DNA from: CALZJC01 sp041574955
GTDB taxonomy: Bacteria; Acidobacteriota; Thermoanaerobaculia; Multivoradales; JAHEKO01
NCBI GenBank assembly: GCA_041574955.1
Contig: JBFGNS010000216.1
Coordinates: 1-5,833 of the forward strand
Length of the DNA stretch: 5,833 nucleotides
Reading direction: 5' to 3'
Made by a program: the position numbers and the translations under genes. Shown here piece by piece: positions 1-5,833 of the stretch. Each line of letters opens with the position of its first letter. Positions within the stretch are counted from its first letter, which is position 1. The notes beneath the pieces were generated by a model. That model saw only the letters and a program-made list of their open reading frames with translations. It was not told where the DNA came from and did not search any database.

Positions 1-2351
1 AGGACGGGCGGGCCCTGATTCTGATCGTGCTGCTGGCGAGCCTGCTGCTCAACGCGGTCCCGTTGGGCTGGGGGCTGCCGGTGCAGCACCGTTCCTGGGC
101 GTTCGACGAGCTCACCCCCGAGGAGGTGATGGCTCGGGGCACCGGACAGCGGTCGGCGAGCGGCTGGGCCGAGCGCTACCCGCCGTTTCACGTCTATCTG
201 CTGTTCCTGCTGTACAGCGCGGTCCGCTCGCTGGGCTCGTCGCTCGGCCCGGCAGAGCTGCACACCGCCTACACGGTCGCCGGCCGCTGGTTGAGCGTGC
301 TGATGGCGACCGGCACGGTCTACCTCGTGTACCGCGCGGCACGTCTGCTGGCAGGCCGTGCGGCCGCCTGTTTCGCGGCGCTTCTGCTGGCATCGACGGC
401 ACCGTTCGTCTACTACGCGAAGGTCATCAACCTCGACGGACCGTACCTGTTCTGGGTCTCCGCCTCCGTCTTCTTCCTGCTGCGGGTCCTCACCAAACAA
501 CGGCTGGGCGACTACGTCGCCCTGGCCGTGACGACGACCCTGGCGGTGGTGACCAAGGACCAGGCGTACGCCCTGTACGTGCTGGCGCCGCTGCCGATCG
601 TGGCGGCCCTGGCGCGCTGGCGCCTGGCGCGGGGACAGCCGGCCGGGCGCTGGCGGGCGATGCTCGACCGCCGCATCGTCATCAGCTTCGCGATCTGCCT
701 GGTGGTGGCGGCCGCGGTCTACAACGTCGTGTTCGATCCCCACGGCCTGGTGCGACACCTGCAGACGGCCCGCGAGCTCGGTCCACAGTTCACCCTGTAC
801 GAGAACACTCCGGCGGGCCACCTGCAGATGGCCTGGCAGAGCGTCCGGCACCTGGGGTTTGCGCTCGGCTGGCCATCGTTCGCGCTGTGCGTCGCAGGAG
901 TCGTGCTGGCGCTCGTGCGCGGGCGGCGGGACCCGCGCGACCTGGCGCTGCTGCTGATGTGTCTGTCGTACTACGTCTTCTTCATCTCGATCGCTCGCTA
1001 CAACTACGTGCGGTTCTTCCTGCCGGTCTGCGTCGTTCTGGCGCTGTTCGGAGGCCGGGCGCTGGCGGCCCTCGTCGCCTGGCCGCGGCCGCCGCGGTGG
1101 CTGCGGGCGCTGGCGGCAGCCGGTGTGCTCGCCTACGGCCTGGCCTATGCCGCCTCGGTCGATCTGCGCATGCACCACGACAGCCGGTACGCCGTCGAGA
1201 GGTGGTACGACAACCTGCCGCCGGGATGGCACGCCTCGGTGCTGTTCCAGGAGAGCCCCAACCTGCCACGCGTCGAATCCGTGGTCGACCTGCCGGTCTT
1301 CGCCCGCCGGCCGCACGCCTTCCTGCGAGGCATGGACGCGAACTACCTGCTGGTCAACGAGGTGGACGTCGCCGGCGGACGCTGGAACGAGATCCTCGTG
1401 GCGCTGCACGACGGCCGCTTCAACTACCGCCGCCGCTGGCGGTTCGAGGTGCAACCACCCTTCGACCTGCTCGATACGCGGGGGATGGTGACCAACCTGG
1501 ACAAGGTGAATCCGCCGTTCGTGGTGTTCGAGCGGGTGAGCGACTGGCTCGAGCCGCCGGACGAGATCCAGTCGCGGGTCGACGCTCTGCTCGCGCGGCG
1601 GGCGGCGGACGAGATCGAGCGGCTCGCCGAGCGCATGGCACAGGGCGGCCTGCCGGAGCTCGAGCCGCTGCTCGGCGACCGGATCCGGGCCCTCGGTCTG
1701 ACCAGCGACCGCTGGGTGGTCGCCGGCCGGCCGGCGCTGCTGCTGCTGCACAACCCCACGCCGGTCGCCTGGCAGCCCCGCTTCCAGCTGCGTGGCGTGG
1801 CGGCGGCGGCGGCCACGCCGGTGACGCTCGACGACGGTCGCCGGCCGCTCGGCCTGACGGTCGGGCAGGGCGCCCTCGCGGTCGACCTGCCGCCGCTCGA
1901 TCCCGGCCGATCCCGTCTCTTCCGCCTGAGCGGCTCGGCGGTGGCGCCGCCGCTGGACGGCGGCCGCCGTCTGGTGGCTCGACTCGACCTTGGCAACCGG
2001 ACGGTGCTGGCCGACGGCGCCGCCACCTTCTACGGGCTCACGCGGACCGGCTGGACCAGGCCCGCCCGCGAGCCCGTTCCGCTGGTGGTGGCGAACCGGT
2101 CCGGACAACGGGCTCGGGCCGTGCTCCGAGTCGACAGCCGGGCGACCGTCGACAAGCCGGCGACGCTCCGGATCGACGGCCTGCGCGGGCGAACCGCTCA
2201 CTCACTCGGGCCGGCGGGTCCGCACGACGTCGACCTCGGTCTGATCGACGCCTACGGCTCGGTGGTCGTGCACCTGTCGACCGACGGCGACCGCGCGAGC
2301 CGTCGCCTGCGGCCGCTCGACCTCCGGCTCGAGCCGGTGCCGGAGCGCTGA
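1..2351 (+). CDS. GT39 / ArnT-PMT-like membrane glycosyltransferase, 5' end missing
   Basis: Probable integral membrane glycosyltransferase of the GT-C fold (PMT_2/ArnT-like), which would move a sugar from a polyprenyl-phosphate donor to an acceptor on the outer face of the cytoplasmic membrane. The frame is open back to base 3, and the residues before the GTG at 27 are hydrophobic (ALILIV), continuing the first membrane helix, so the true start lies upstream. Numbering from that GTG: the first extracytoplasmic loop carries an acidic pair (D27-E28, in WAFDEL) and a YPPF motif at 51-54, both at family-typical places. A second motif, INLDGPY (134-140), resembles the next conserved acidic site. 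About ten hydrophobic helices follow to about residue 376, including the RYNYVRFFLP segment (324-333). Residues 380-774 are soluble, with a helical stretch near 510-550 and then beta-rich sequence. The last 120 residues (TFYGLTRTGW near 667-676, then RRLRPLDLRLEP) resemble the C-terminal beta domain seen in some GT39 proteins. Donor and acceptor cannot be told from sequence. It ends with TGA and faces a converging gene. Confidence 0.85.
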   Translation, partial: DGRALILIVLLASLLLNAVPLGWGLPVQHRSWAFDELTPEEVMARGTGQRSASGWAERYPPFHVYLLFLLYSAVRSLGSSLGPAELHTAYTVAGRWLSVLMATGTVYLVYRAARLLAGRAAACFAALLLASTAPFVYYAKVINLDGPYLFWVSASVFFLLRVLTKQRLGDYVALAVTTTLAVVTKDQAYALYVLAPLPIVAALARWRLARGQPAGRWRAMLDRRIVISFAICLVVAAAVYNVVFDPHGLVRHLQTARELGPQFTLYENTPAGHLQMAWQSVRHLGFALGWPSFALCVAGVVLALVRGRRDPRDLALLLMCLSYYVFFISIARYNYVRFFLPVCVVLALFGGRALAALVAWPRPPRWLRALAAAGVLAYGLAYAASVDLRMHHDSRYAVERWYDNLPPGWHASVLFQESPNLPRVESVVDLPVFARRPHAFLRGMDANYLLVNEVDVAGGRWNEILVALHDGRFNYRRRWRFEVQPPFDLLDTRGMVTNLDKVNPPFVVFERVSDWLEPPDEIQSRVDALLARRAADEIERLAERMAQGGLPELEPLLGDRIRALGLTSDRWVVAGRPALLLLHNPTPVAWQPRFQLRGVAAAAATPVTLDDGRRPLGLTVGQGALAVDLPPLDPGRSRLFRLSGSAVAPPLDGGRRLVARLDLGNRTVLADGAATFYGLTRTGWTRPAREPVPLVVANRSGQRARAVLRVDSRATVDKPATLRIDGLRGRTAHSLGPAGPHDVDLGLIDAYGSVVVHLSTDGDRASRRLRPLDLRLEPVPER

Positions 2352-2462
2352 CCGGGGCGCGGGGCGCACCGCCCGGCGTCCAGGCCACCAGGCCGCCGCC
2401 TGCCCGCTCCAGCGCCAGCCGCGCTCGAGCCCGACAGCCGAAGGCCAGGGTCGGGGAGCGTG

Positions 2463-2494
2463 CCGCGGGCGGCCGCCGCGGTGGGCGACCGCCC
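2463..2494. terminator. possible bidirectional terminator hairpins, no U-tract
   Basis: Two adjacent GC-only inverted repeats lie between the converging stop codons at 2351 and 2521. The first is CCGCGG at 2463-2468 paired with CCGCGG at 2476-2481 around a 7-base loop. The second is GGGC at 2483-2486 paired with GCCC at 2491-2494 around GACC. Neither is followed by a T-run on either strand, so a classical intrinsic terminator is not supported. In DNA this GC-rich such repeats also arise by chance. The rest of the 169-base gap shows no gene. Confidence 0.2.
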
Positions 2495-2520
2495 GTGCCC
2501 CGCTTCACCGGCGCCCGTCG

Positions 2521-3300
2521 CTAGAACTGGCCCGCCGGCACCCTGCCGTACTCGACCAGGGCCAGCACGTCGTCGATCACCAGGCCGACGCCCGGGCAGT
2601 AGAACTTCAGGCTCTCGGCCCCGGCGTCCAGCTCGCTGGTCTCGAGAACGGCCACGCAACCTTCGAAGTCGCTGATCTCGAGATCCATCCCGACATGCTC
2701 GGCGCGGTCCTCCGCCACCCCCGGCGCGATCTCCTGGTAGTACTTCGCCTCGAGCAGGTAGGTCGCCGGCATGATGAGGCCGGGCTGGGCGTCGTCGACG
2801 CCGGCACGCCAGGCGCCGTCGTGCGAGACGATCTCGCCGTCCTCGTAGATGTCCACGTCCTCGCCGAAGTAGAAGATGTCGCCGGTCTGCATGCAGCGCG
2901 CGAACCAGTTGCGCGACACCTCGATGAGCTCGTCGTCCTCCCACTCCCGCTCCTCCACCACCCGCGCCCTGAGGGTGATCCTGATGCCGCCGGGGGTCTC
3001 GAAGCTGATGCGCTCGGTGTGGGACGTGACGGTGATCTCGACCCGCTTCTCGAGGATCTCGCCGTCGTCCGCCTCCTCGCCCTCGAGCACCAGCTGGTAG
3101 CCGGGGCGCAGGGGGATGAAGTAGGGGTTCTGCCGTCCGTGGCTCGCCCACCGGCAGTCTTCGAACCGGAAGCTGCTGGTGAAGTCGGCGCTGGCGACTC
3201 CGCCGGCCAGACCGGGCCAGGCCATCAGCGCGAGCGTTCCGACGACCAGCATCGCCACCACGGTCCGCCCACGGGTCTCGAGGGTTCTCCATCCAGTCAT
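2521..3300 (-). CDS. exported acidic protein of unknown function (259 residues)
   Basis: Predicted Sec-exported protein. Residues 1-38 look like a signal peptide: basic start (R10, R12), hydrophobic core about 13-30, and an ASA cleavage motif just before D39. The mature part is acidic and beta-rich. Motifs in order: NPYFIPLRPGYQ (58-69), EGEE (73-76), REWEDDELIEVSRNWFA (118-134), FYFGEDVDIYEDGEIVSH (143-160), W164-A166-G167-V168, PGLIMPA (173-179), YYQEIAPGVAEDRAE (187-201), FEGC (212-215) and YCPGVGLV (234-241). From memory this order matches a widespread family of exported proteins usually annotated hypothetical; I know no experimental function. Cysteines at 49, 136, 215 and 235 could form disulfides. 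ATG at 3300 is chosen because AGGAG sits 7 bases upstream and the signal peptide starts there; the frame runs open to 3453, but that extension is Arg/Pro-rich low-complexity sequence. It is separated by 252 bases from the upstream minus-strand pair, so it is probably transcribed separately. Confidence 0.85.
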   Translation of the reverse strand: MTGWRTLETRGRTVVAMLVVGTLALMAWPGLAGGVASADFTSSFRFEDCRWASHGRQNPYFIPLRPGYQLVLEGEEADDGEILEKRVEITVTSHTERISFETPGGIRITLRARVVEEREWEDDELIEVSRNWFARCMQTGDIFYFGEDVDIYEDGEIVSHDGAWRAGVDDAQPGLIMPATYLLEAKYYQEIAPGVAEDRAEHVGMDLEISDFEGCVAVLETSELDAGAESLKFYCPGVGLVIDDVLALVEYGRVPAGQF

Positions 3301-3307
3301 GTCGCGT

Positions 3308-3312
3308 CTCCT
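3308..3312 (-). promoter_or_regulatory. Shine-Dalgarno AGGAG fixing the start at 3300
   Basis: On the minus strand the purine-rich GAGAGGAGA contains AGGAG seven bases before the ATG at 3300. This decides the start against the longer in-frame reading that opens at 3453, which would add 51 residues ahead of a well-formed signal peptide. Confidence 0.8.
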
Positions 3313-3465
3313 CTCAGTTGATACCGCGTCTCGAGGTCGGCCAGGCCGGCGCTCGCTGCCTGCCCTGCCCTTGGTTGGATACGGTACGGCGGCAGATCCT
3401 TCTCGCGCCGGACGAGACGGGTCGCGTACGTCCGGCGCGCCGGGGGGCGGCACCCGCCCGCGCGA

Positions 3466-3479
3466 GCGCGTTACCGCGC
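3466..3479 (-). other. small hairpin with GNRA-type loop between two minus-strand genes
   Basis: Read on the minus strand, GCGCG and CGCGC form a perfect 5-bp stem around GTAA, a GNRA-type tetraloop. It lies about 74 bases after the stop of the gene at 3553-4416 and about 166 bases before the ATG at 3300. It could be an RNA structure in a 3' or 5' untranslated region, or a weak terminator, but no U-run follows. A separate 12-bp perfect palindrome, CCGGCGCGCCGG, lies nearby at 3432-3443. I see no convincing promoter and no gene in the rest of 3301-3552. Confidence 0.25.
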
Positions 3480-3552
3480 CCGGGCCGACGAACGACCGGC
3501 TCGCCCGCTCCGGCCCGGCGCCGCTACCGCCGGTGTGCCGGTGATTGCGCGG

Positions 3553-4416
3553 CTACGATCCGCCGCCGGCCGGCAGCGGGTTGGCGCTCAGGCAGGTGAT
3601 CCCGCCGTCGGCGAAGACGGTGGCGAGGGTGCTGCGCGGGTTGTGCGCCGAGCGCTCGATCGACAGCGCCAGCCCGCTCACGGTGAGGTCCTGGATCCAG
3701 TCGTTGCGGCAGGTCAGCACCAGGGTGCGCGTGCCGGTGCCGAAGCCGACCCAGCGGACCTCCTCACGCGGCGGGCCGTTGACGCCGAAGCCGGCCACCA
3801 GGTTGCAGCCCAGCGGCTGGCTACAGCGGTAGGCGGCGCGCACCCTGATGCGGCTGCCGGCGGGCACCGCCGAGCCGAACGCCGGCTCGACGCCGAGAAA
3901 CGTGATCGTGCTCGGCTGGCGGACCGGCGGAGTCTCGACGCGGGCCTCGACCGTCATCGAGGTGAAGACCGGATGACCGTGACCGAGCGTGCGCGGCGCC
4001 AGCCGCGGCGGGTTGACGAACCGGAACTCGTAGAGCAGCGTGTCGCCGACCGCCAGCGGCGGTGCGTCCCGGCAGCCGAGGTCGGCCCGGTTGTGCCGCG
4101 TGCGCCGTTCCTGGAAGGCGACCCTGGCCACCTCCCGCCCCGCTCGCCAGACCCCGACCTCGAGCTTGACCACCCCCTGGTTCGGGCGGGCGTAGACGTC
4201 GTTCTGGTAGCGCGCGCACAGCCGCGCGCCCGAGCGGTACGGCTCGCTGACCACCACCGCCAGCGGATGCGACAGCGGATGGTCGCGGTCGGCGCCCACC
4301 TGGTAGCTGGTGGCGGTGAGCGTGTCGCGCCGCTCGGCGGCGGCCGGGCCGGTCGCCTCGGCCGGCAGAGCGGCGCCGGCCACAACCAGCGCGAGCAGCA
4401 GCTGCGGGGTGCGCAT
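3553..4416 (-). CDS. exported two-domain protein of unknown function, paralogue of its upstream neighbour
   Basis: Predicted exported protein of 287 residues; I do not recognise a named family. Residues 1-28 are a likely signal peptide (hydrophobic LLLALVVAGAA at 7-17, Ala-rich cleavage region ending near 28). Residues about 45-162 form a module shared with the gene just upstream: HPLSHPLAVVV (46-56), C67, a WRAGREVARVAF stretch (90-101), C115, PPLAVGDTLLYEFRF (119-133) and a final TVEARV strand (155-160). The two module cysteines align with those of the neighbour and may pair. Residues about 169-287 are a second, unshared domain beginning ITFLGVEPAFGSAVPAGS, with cysteines at 198, 204, 236 and 275; it looks beta-rich. 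Two adjacent ATGs (4419, 4416) are possible; the second is preferred because GAGG is 5 bases before it but only 2 before the first. The gene starts within 4-7 bases of the upstream stop, so the two are very likely co-transcribed and translationally coupled. Confidence 0.8.
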   Translation of the reverse strand: MRTPQLLLALVVAGAALPAEATGPAAAERRDTLTATSYQVGADRDHPLSHPLAVVVSEPYRSGARLCARYQNDVYARPNQGVVKLEVGVWRAGREVARVAFQERRTRHNRADLGCRDAPPLAVGDTLLYEFRFVNPPRLAPRTLGHGHPVFTSMTVEARVETPPVRQPSTITFLGVEPAFGSAVPAGSRIRVRAAYRCSQPLGCNLVAGFGVNGPPREEVRWVGFGTGTRTLVLTCRNDWIQDLTVSGLALSIERSAHNPRSTLATVFADGGITCLSANPLPAGGGS

Positions 4417-4421
4417 CATCG

Positions 4422-4429
4422 CCTCACTC
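4422..4429 (-). promoter_or_regulatory. Shine-Dalgarno GAGTGAGG overlapping the upstream stop codon
   Basis: On the minus strand GAGTGAGG contains the TGA stop of the upstream gene (4426-4424). Its GAGG end is 5 bases before the ATG at 4416 and 2 bases before the ATG at 4419. The arrangement favours the start at 4416 and suggests ribosomes ending the first gene can reinitiate on the second. Confidence 0.6.
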
Positions 4430-4945
4430 GGGGCGCGGCTCGTGCTGCACCCAGCCGGTGACCCTCAGGTGCGGCAGGATCTCGATCCGCTGGCCGCGCC
4501 GCCACAGTCGGAGAGGCTGCTTGTCGAAGAACCGGAAGCGGAACTCGACCAGGTCGCCCGCCACGAGCGGCGGCACCGGCTGGCAGCGCTCGCCGACCAG
4601 CGGCGGGTCGTCGTCCCGCCAAGCGAACGGCAGCCGCGCGACCTCGACGCCCTGTTGAGCGCGGCCGGCGCGTCGGACGACGACGGTCACCTGGTTGCGG
4701 CCCGCCGCCGGCTGCGCGGAGGAGCCGACCGCGACGCACGCCTCGCCCGCCGGCACCGCGGCCGGCACCACCAGGGTCAGAGCGCGCGACGCCGGATGGG
4801 CCAGCGACTCGGCGTCGACCTCGAGCTGCGAGGTCGCCGCGTAGCGCTGGACGTGCCAGCCTTCGGCCGCCCCCGCCGGAGCGGGGCCGAGCGCCAGGAT
4901 CGATAGTGCGCTGGGCAGCGCGGCGAGAGCCCGTAGGCGCGCCAT
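4424..4945 (-). CDS. exported single-domain protein of unknown function, paralogue of the downstream gene
   Basis: Predicted exported protein of 173 residues, no named family recognised. Residues 1-27 look like a signal peptide: R3 and R5, a hydrophobic stretch to about 20, and an AGAA cleavage region before E28. The mature protein is essentially the single module shared with the next gene: HPASRALTLVV (50-60), C70, a RRAGR...VARLPF region (91-107), C121, PPLVAGDLVEFRFRF (125-139) and a closing ILPHLRVTGWV (156-166). The two cysteines align with C67 and C115 of the neighbour, consistent with a disulfide in the exported protein. ATG at 4945 is chosen because GGAGG lies 5 bases upstream and the signal peptide begins there; an in-frame ATG at 4966 would place that Shine-Dalgarno inside the coding region and add MRRREVA. 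It is the first gene of a two-gene minus-strand unit, divergent from mqnE across 244 bases. An adhesin, periplasmic chaperone or envelope role is possible, but nothing in the sequence fixes it. Confidence 0.75.
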   Translation of the reverse strand: MARLRALAALPSALSILALGPAPAGAAEGWHVQRYAATSQLEVDAESLAHPASRALTLVVPAAVPAGEACVAVGSSAQPAAGRNQVTVVVRRAGRAQQGVEVARLPFAWRDDDPPLVGERCQPVPPLVAGDLVEFRFRFFDKQPLRLWRRGQRIEILPHLRVTGWVQHEPRPE

Positions 4946-4950
4946 GGCCA

Positions 4951-4956
4951 CCTCCC
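4951..4956 (-). promoter_or_regulatory. Shine-Dalgarno GGGAGG fixing the start at 4945
   Basis: On the minus strand GGGAGGT lies just ahead of the ATG at 4945, with 5 bases between GGAGG and the ATG. This is one of the two strongest ribosome-binding sites in the window and rules for the shorter reading over the ATG at 4966. A weak -10-like TACGAT (minus strand, 4970-4965) lies a little further upstream with no good -35. Confidence 0.75.
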
Positions 4957-5051
4957 GGCGGCGCATCGTACGACAACTCGAGCCGCGGCGCCAGCACTTT
5001 CCTGACCGCCTCGGTGCACGCCCTCGAGCCGCCCCACGGCGCCCCCCGAGG

Positions 5052-5140
5052 GCCTCCGGGCCGGTCGGCTGAACGCCTTCACCGGCCCTCCGTGGAGCAG
5101 CCCGAAAGGCCCGCGCGAGCCGCCGGCTGCCTCCGGGCCG
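5052..5140 (+). repeat. 12-bp direct repeat in the divergent intergenic region
   Basis: GCCTCCGGGCCG occurs exactly at 5052-5063 and again at 5129-5140, 77 bases apart start to start. The second copy fills most of the spacer just upstream of the TATACT -10 of mqnE. It could be a paired regulator site or a chance match in GC-rich DNA. Between the divergent starts (4946-5189) I see no gene. Confidence 0.25.
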
Positions 5141-5141
5141 C

Positions 5142-5150
5142 TGGTATACT
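5142..5150 (+). promoter_or_regulatory. extended -10 promoter for mqnE (TGG-TATACT)
   Basis: TATACT at 5145-5150 matches the sigma-70-type -10 consensus in five of six bases and stands out in GC-rich surroundings. It is preceded by TG one base upstream (5142-5143), the extended -10 arrangement. No TTGACA-like -35 is found around 5122-5127, which extended -10 promoters can tolerate. Transcription would start about 5157, giving a leader of about 33 bases before the ATG at 5190. Confidence 0.65.
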
Positions 5151-5156
5151 GGCTTC

Positions 5157-5179
5157 GGCCGCGGGCTGCCCCCGCGGCC
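5157..5179 (+). other. perfect 9-bp hairpin at the predicted 5' end of the mqnE mRNA
   Basis: GGCCGCGGG (5157-5165) and CCCGCGGCC (5171-5179) form a perfect, all-GC 9-bp stem around the 5-base loop CTGCC. It begins where transcription from the TATACT box should begin and ends 10 bases before the ATG at 5190. No T-run follows, so it is not a terminator. A 5'-terminal stem of this kind could protect the transcript from decay or affect ribosome access. Confidence 0.5.
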
Positions 5180-5189
5180 GCCTCACCCG

Positions 5190-5833
5190 ATGTCCACCCC
5201 CCTCGAGCCTTCCCGGTTTCCGCCCCCACTGCGCGACATCGCCGCCAAGGTGCGGGACGGCGAGCGGCTGGACGAGGCCGACGCGCTGGCCTGCTTCGAG
5301 ACCCCCCACGTCCTGCACCTCGGGCGGCTGGCCGGCGAGGTCCGGCGGCGGCTGCACGGCGACGTGGCGTACTTCAACGTCAACCGCCACATCAACCCGA
5401 CCAACATCTGCGTCTACACCTACAACTGCAAGTTCTGCAGCTTCGCGGCGCTGCCGGGCGAAGAGCACGCCTGGCAGATGAGCCACGAGGAGGTGTACGA
5501 GCACGCCGCCAGCCAGGGCGGCAACCGGGTGACCGAGTTCCACATCGTCGGCGGGCTGCACCCGGAGCTGTCGCTCGACTGGTACCTCGAGATGATGCGC
5601 GGCTTGAAGCAGCGCTTCCCCGACGCCCACCTGAAGGCGTTCACCGCCATCGAGATCGGCTGGTTCGCGCAGCACGAGAAGCTGTCGATCGAGGAGGTGC
5701 TCGTCAGGCTGAGGGACGCGGGGCTGGGGTCGCTGCCCGGCGGCGGCGCCGAGATCTTCCACTCCGAGGTGCGCGAGGTGATCTGCGACGGCAAGCTCGA
5801 CGCCGACGAGTGGATCGAGGTCCACCGCACCGC
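5190..5833 (+). CDS. mqnE: aminofutalosine synthase MqnE (radical SAM), 3' end missing
   Basis: Radical SAM enzyme of the futalosine menaquinone pathway. It joins an adenosyl radical from S-adenosylmethionine to 3-[(1-carboxyvinyl)oxy]benzoate, the MqnA product, giving aminofutalosine in the cytoplasm. The window holds 214 residues, roughly the first 55-60% of a usual MqnE. Visible: an N-terminal helical region (about 12-55), then YFNVNRHINPTNIC (61-74) leading into the iron-sulfur cysteines C74, C80 and C83. EFHIVGGLHPELSLDWY (116-132), HLKAFTAIEIGWF (147-159) and LPGGGAEIF (182-190) follow. KAFTAIEI and PGGGAEIF are typical of MqnE rather than the related MqnC. The cysteines are spaced C-x5-C-x2-C, two residues more than the C-x3-C-x2-C I expect. 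ATG at 5190 gives the natural N-terminus, but there is no Shine-Dalgarno: the preceding bases are CCTCACCCG. A promoter and hairpin lie just upstream. The 3' end is cut by the window edge. Confidence 0.92.
   Translation, partial: MSTPLEPSRFPPPLRDIAAKVRDGERLDEADALACFETPHVLHLGRLAGEVRRRLHGDVAYFNVNRHINPTNICVYTYNCKFCSFAALPGEEHAWQMSHEEVYEHAASQGGNRVTEFHIVGGLHPELSLDWYLEMMRGLKQRFPDAHLKAFTAIEIGWFAQHEKLSIEEVLVRLRDAGLGSLPGGGAEIFHSEVREVICDGKLDADEWIEVHRT

Noticed and set aside
27..29. GTG at 27 as the true start of the glycosyltransferase
   Set aside because: The frame is open and hydrophobic upstream of it to the window edge, and starting here would cut the first membrane helix short; no Shine-Dalgarno precedes it.
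1798..1813. GCG triplet run as a microsatellite of interest
   Set aside because: It is a short run encoding VAAAAA in a GC-rich gene, within a low-constraint linker of a beta-rich domain. Nothing suggests phase variation, since triplet changes keep the frame.
887..2524. Long plus-strand open frame (545 residues) inside the glycosyltransferase gene
   Set aside because: It is Arg/Ala/Gly/Pro-rich low-complexity translation in the +1-shifted frame. The overlapping frame has clear GT39 motifs, and GC-rich DNA gives long chance frames.
2695..3321. Plus-strand open frame of 208 residues opposite the exported acidic protein
   Set aside because: It is the antisense shadow of a gene with strong family motifs; its Asp/Leu/Val/His composition comes from reading codons in reverse.
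3301..3453. N-terminal extension of the exported acidic protein to an ATG at 3453
   Set aside because: It would add 51 Arg/Pro-rich residues ahead of a complete signal peptide, while a Shine-Dalgarno lies at the right distance before 3300.
3535..4461. Plus-strand open frame of 308 residues opposite the paralogue pair
   Set aside because: The translation is Arg/Ala/Asp repeats without any recognisable motif or ribosome-binding site. The minus strand has signal peptides, good Shine-Dalgarno sites and paralogy.
5079..5825. Minus-strand open frame of 248 residues opposite mqnE
   Set aside because: mqnE is unmistakable on the plus strand. The antisense frame is a composition artefact and also runs through the promoter.

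Overview
The window is very GC-rich, with strong G/C bias at third codon positions, and has the compact layout of an ordinary bacterial chromosome. It carries part of a futalosine-pathway menaquinone gene (mqnE). High GC, menaquinone by the futalosine route, a GT39-type membrane glycosyltransferase and several exported proteins of unknown function would fit an uncultured Acidobacteriota, Myxococcota, Desulfobacterota or similar lineage. That placement is inference; there is no rRNA or marker gene complete enough to settle it.

Layout. (1) Positions 1-2351, plus strand: the 3' part of a large GT39/ArnT-PMT-like membrane glycosyltransferase whose start lies upstream of the window. It has a long extracytoplasmic C-terminal region ending in a beta-rich domain. 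(2) Positions 2352-2520: a gap between converging genes with GC-rich inverted repeats but no clear terminator. (3) Positions 2521-3300, minus strand: an exported, acidic protein of 259 residues belonging to a family I recognise by its motifs but cannot name functionally. (4) Positions 3301-3552: a 252-base gap with GC-rich palindromes and one hairpin with a GNRA-type loop. (5) Positions 3553-4945, minus strand: two tightly coupled genes for exported proteins (173 and 287 residues). On reading, these are diverged paralogues sharing one module of about 115 residues; the downstream one has an extra cysteine-containing C-terminal domain. (6) Positions 4946-5189: a divergent intergenic region. It holds a good extended -10 promoter for the rightward gene and a perfect 9-bp hairpin starting about where transcription should start. 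(7) Positions 5190-5833, plus strand: the 5' part of mqnE, aminofutalosine synthase, cut by the window edge.

The genes do not form one visible pathway. The glycosyltransferase works at the membrane, the three minus-strand products are exported unknowns, and mqnE is housekeeping quinone biosynthesis. I found no mobile element, CRISPR array, tRNA, rRNA or defence system. The observations most worth follow-up are the tandem exported paralogue pair, the hairpin leader of mqnE with no Shine-Dalgarno, and the two-residue expansion in the MqnE iron-sulfur cysteine motif.
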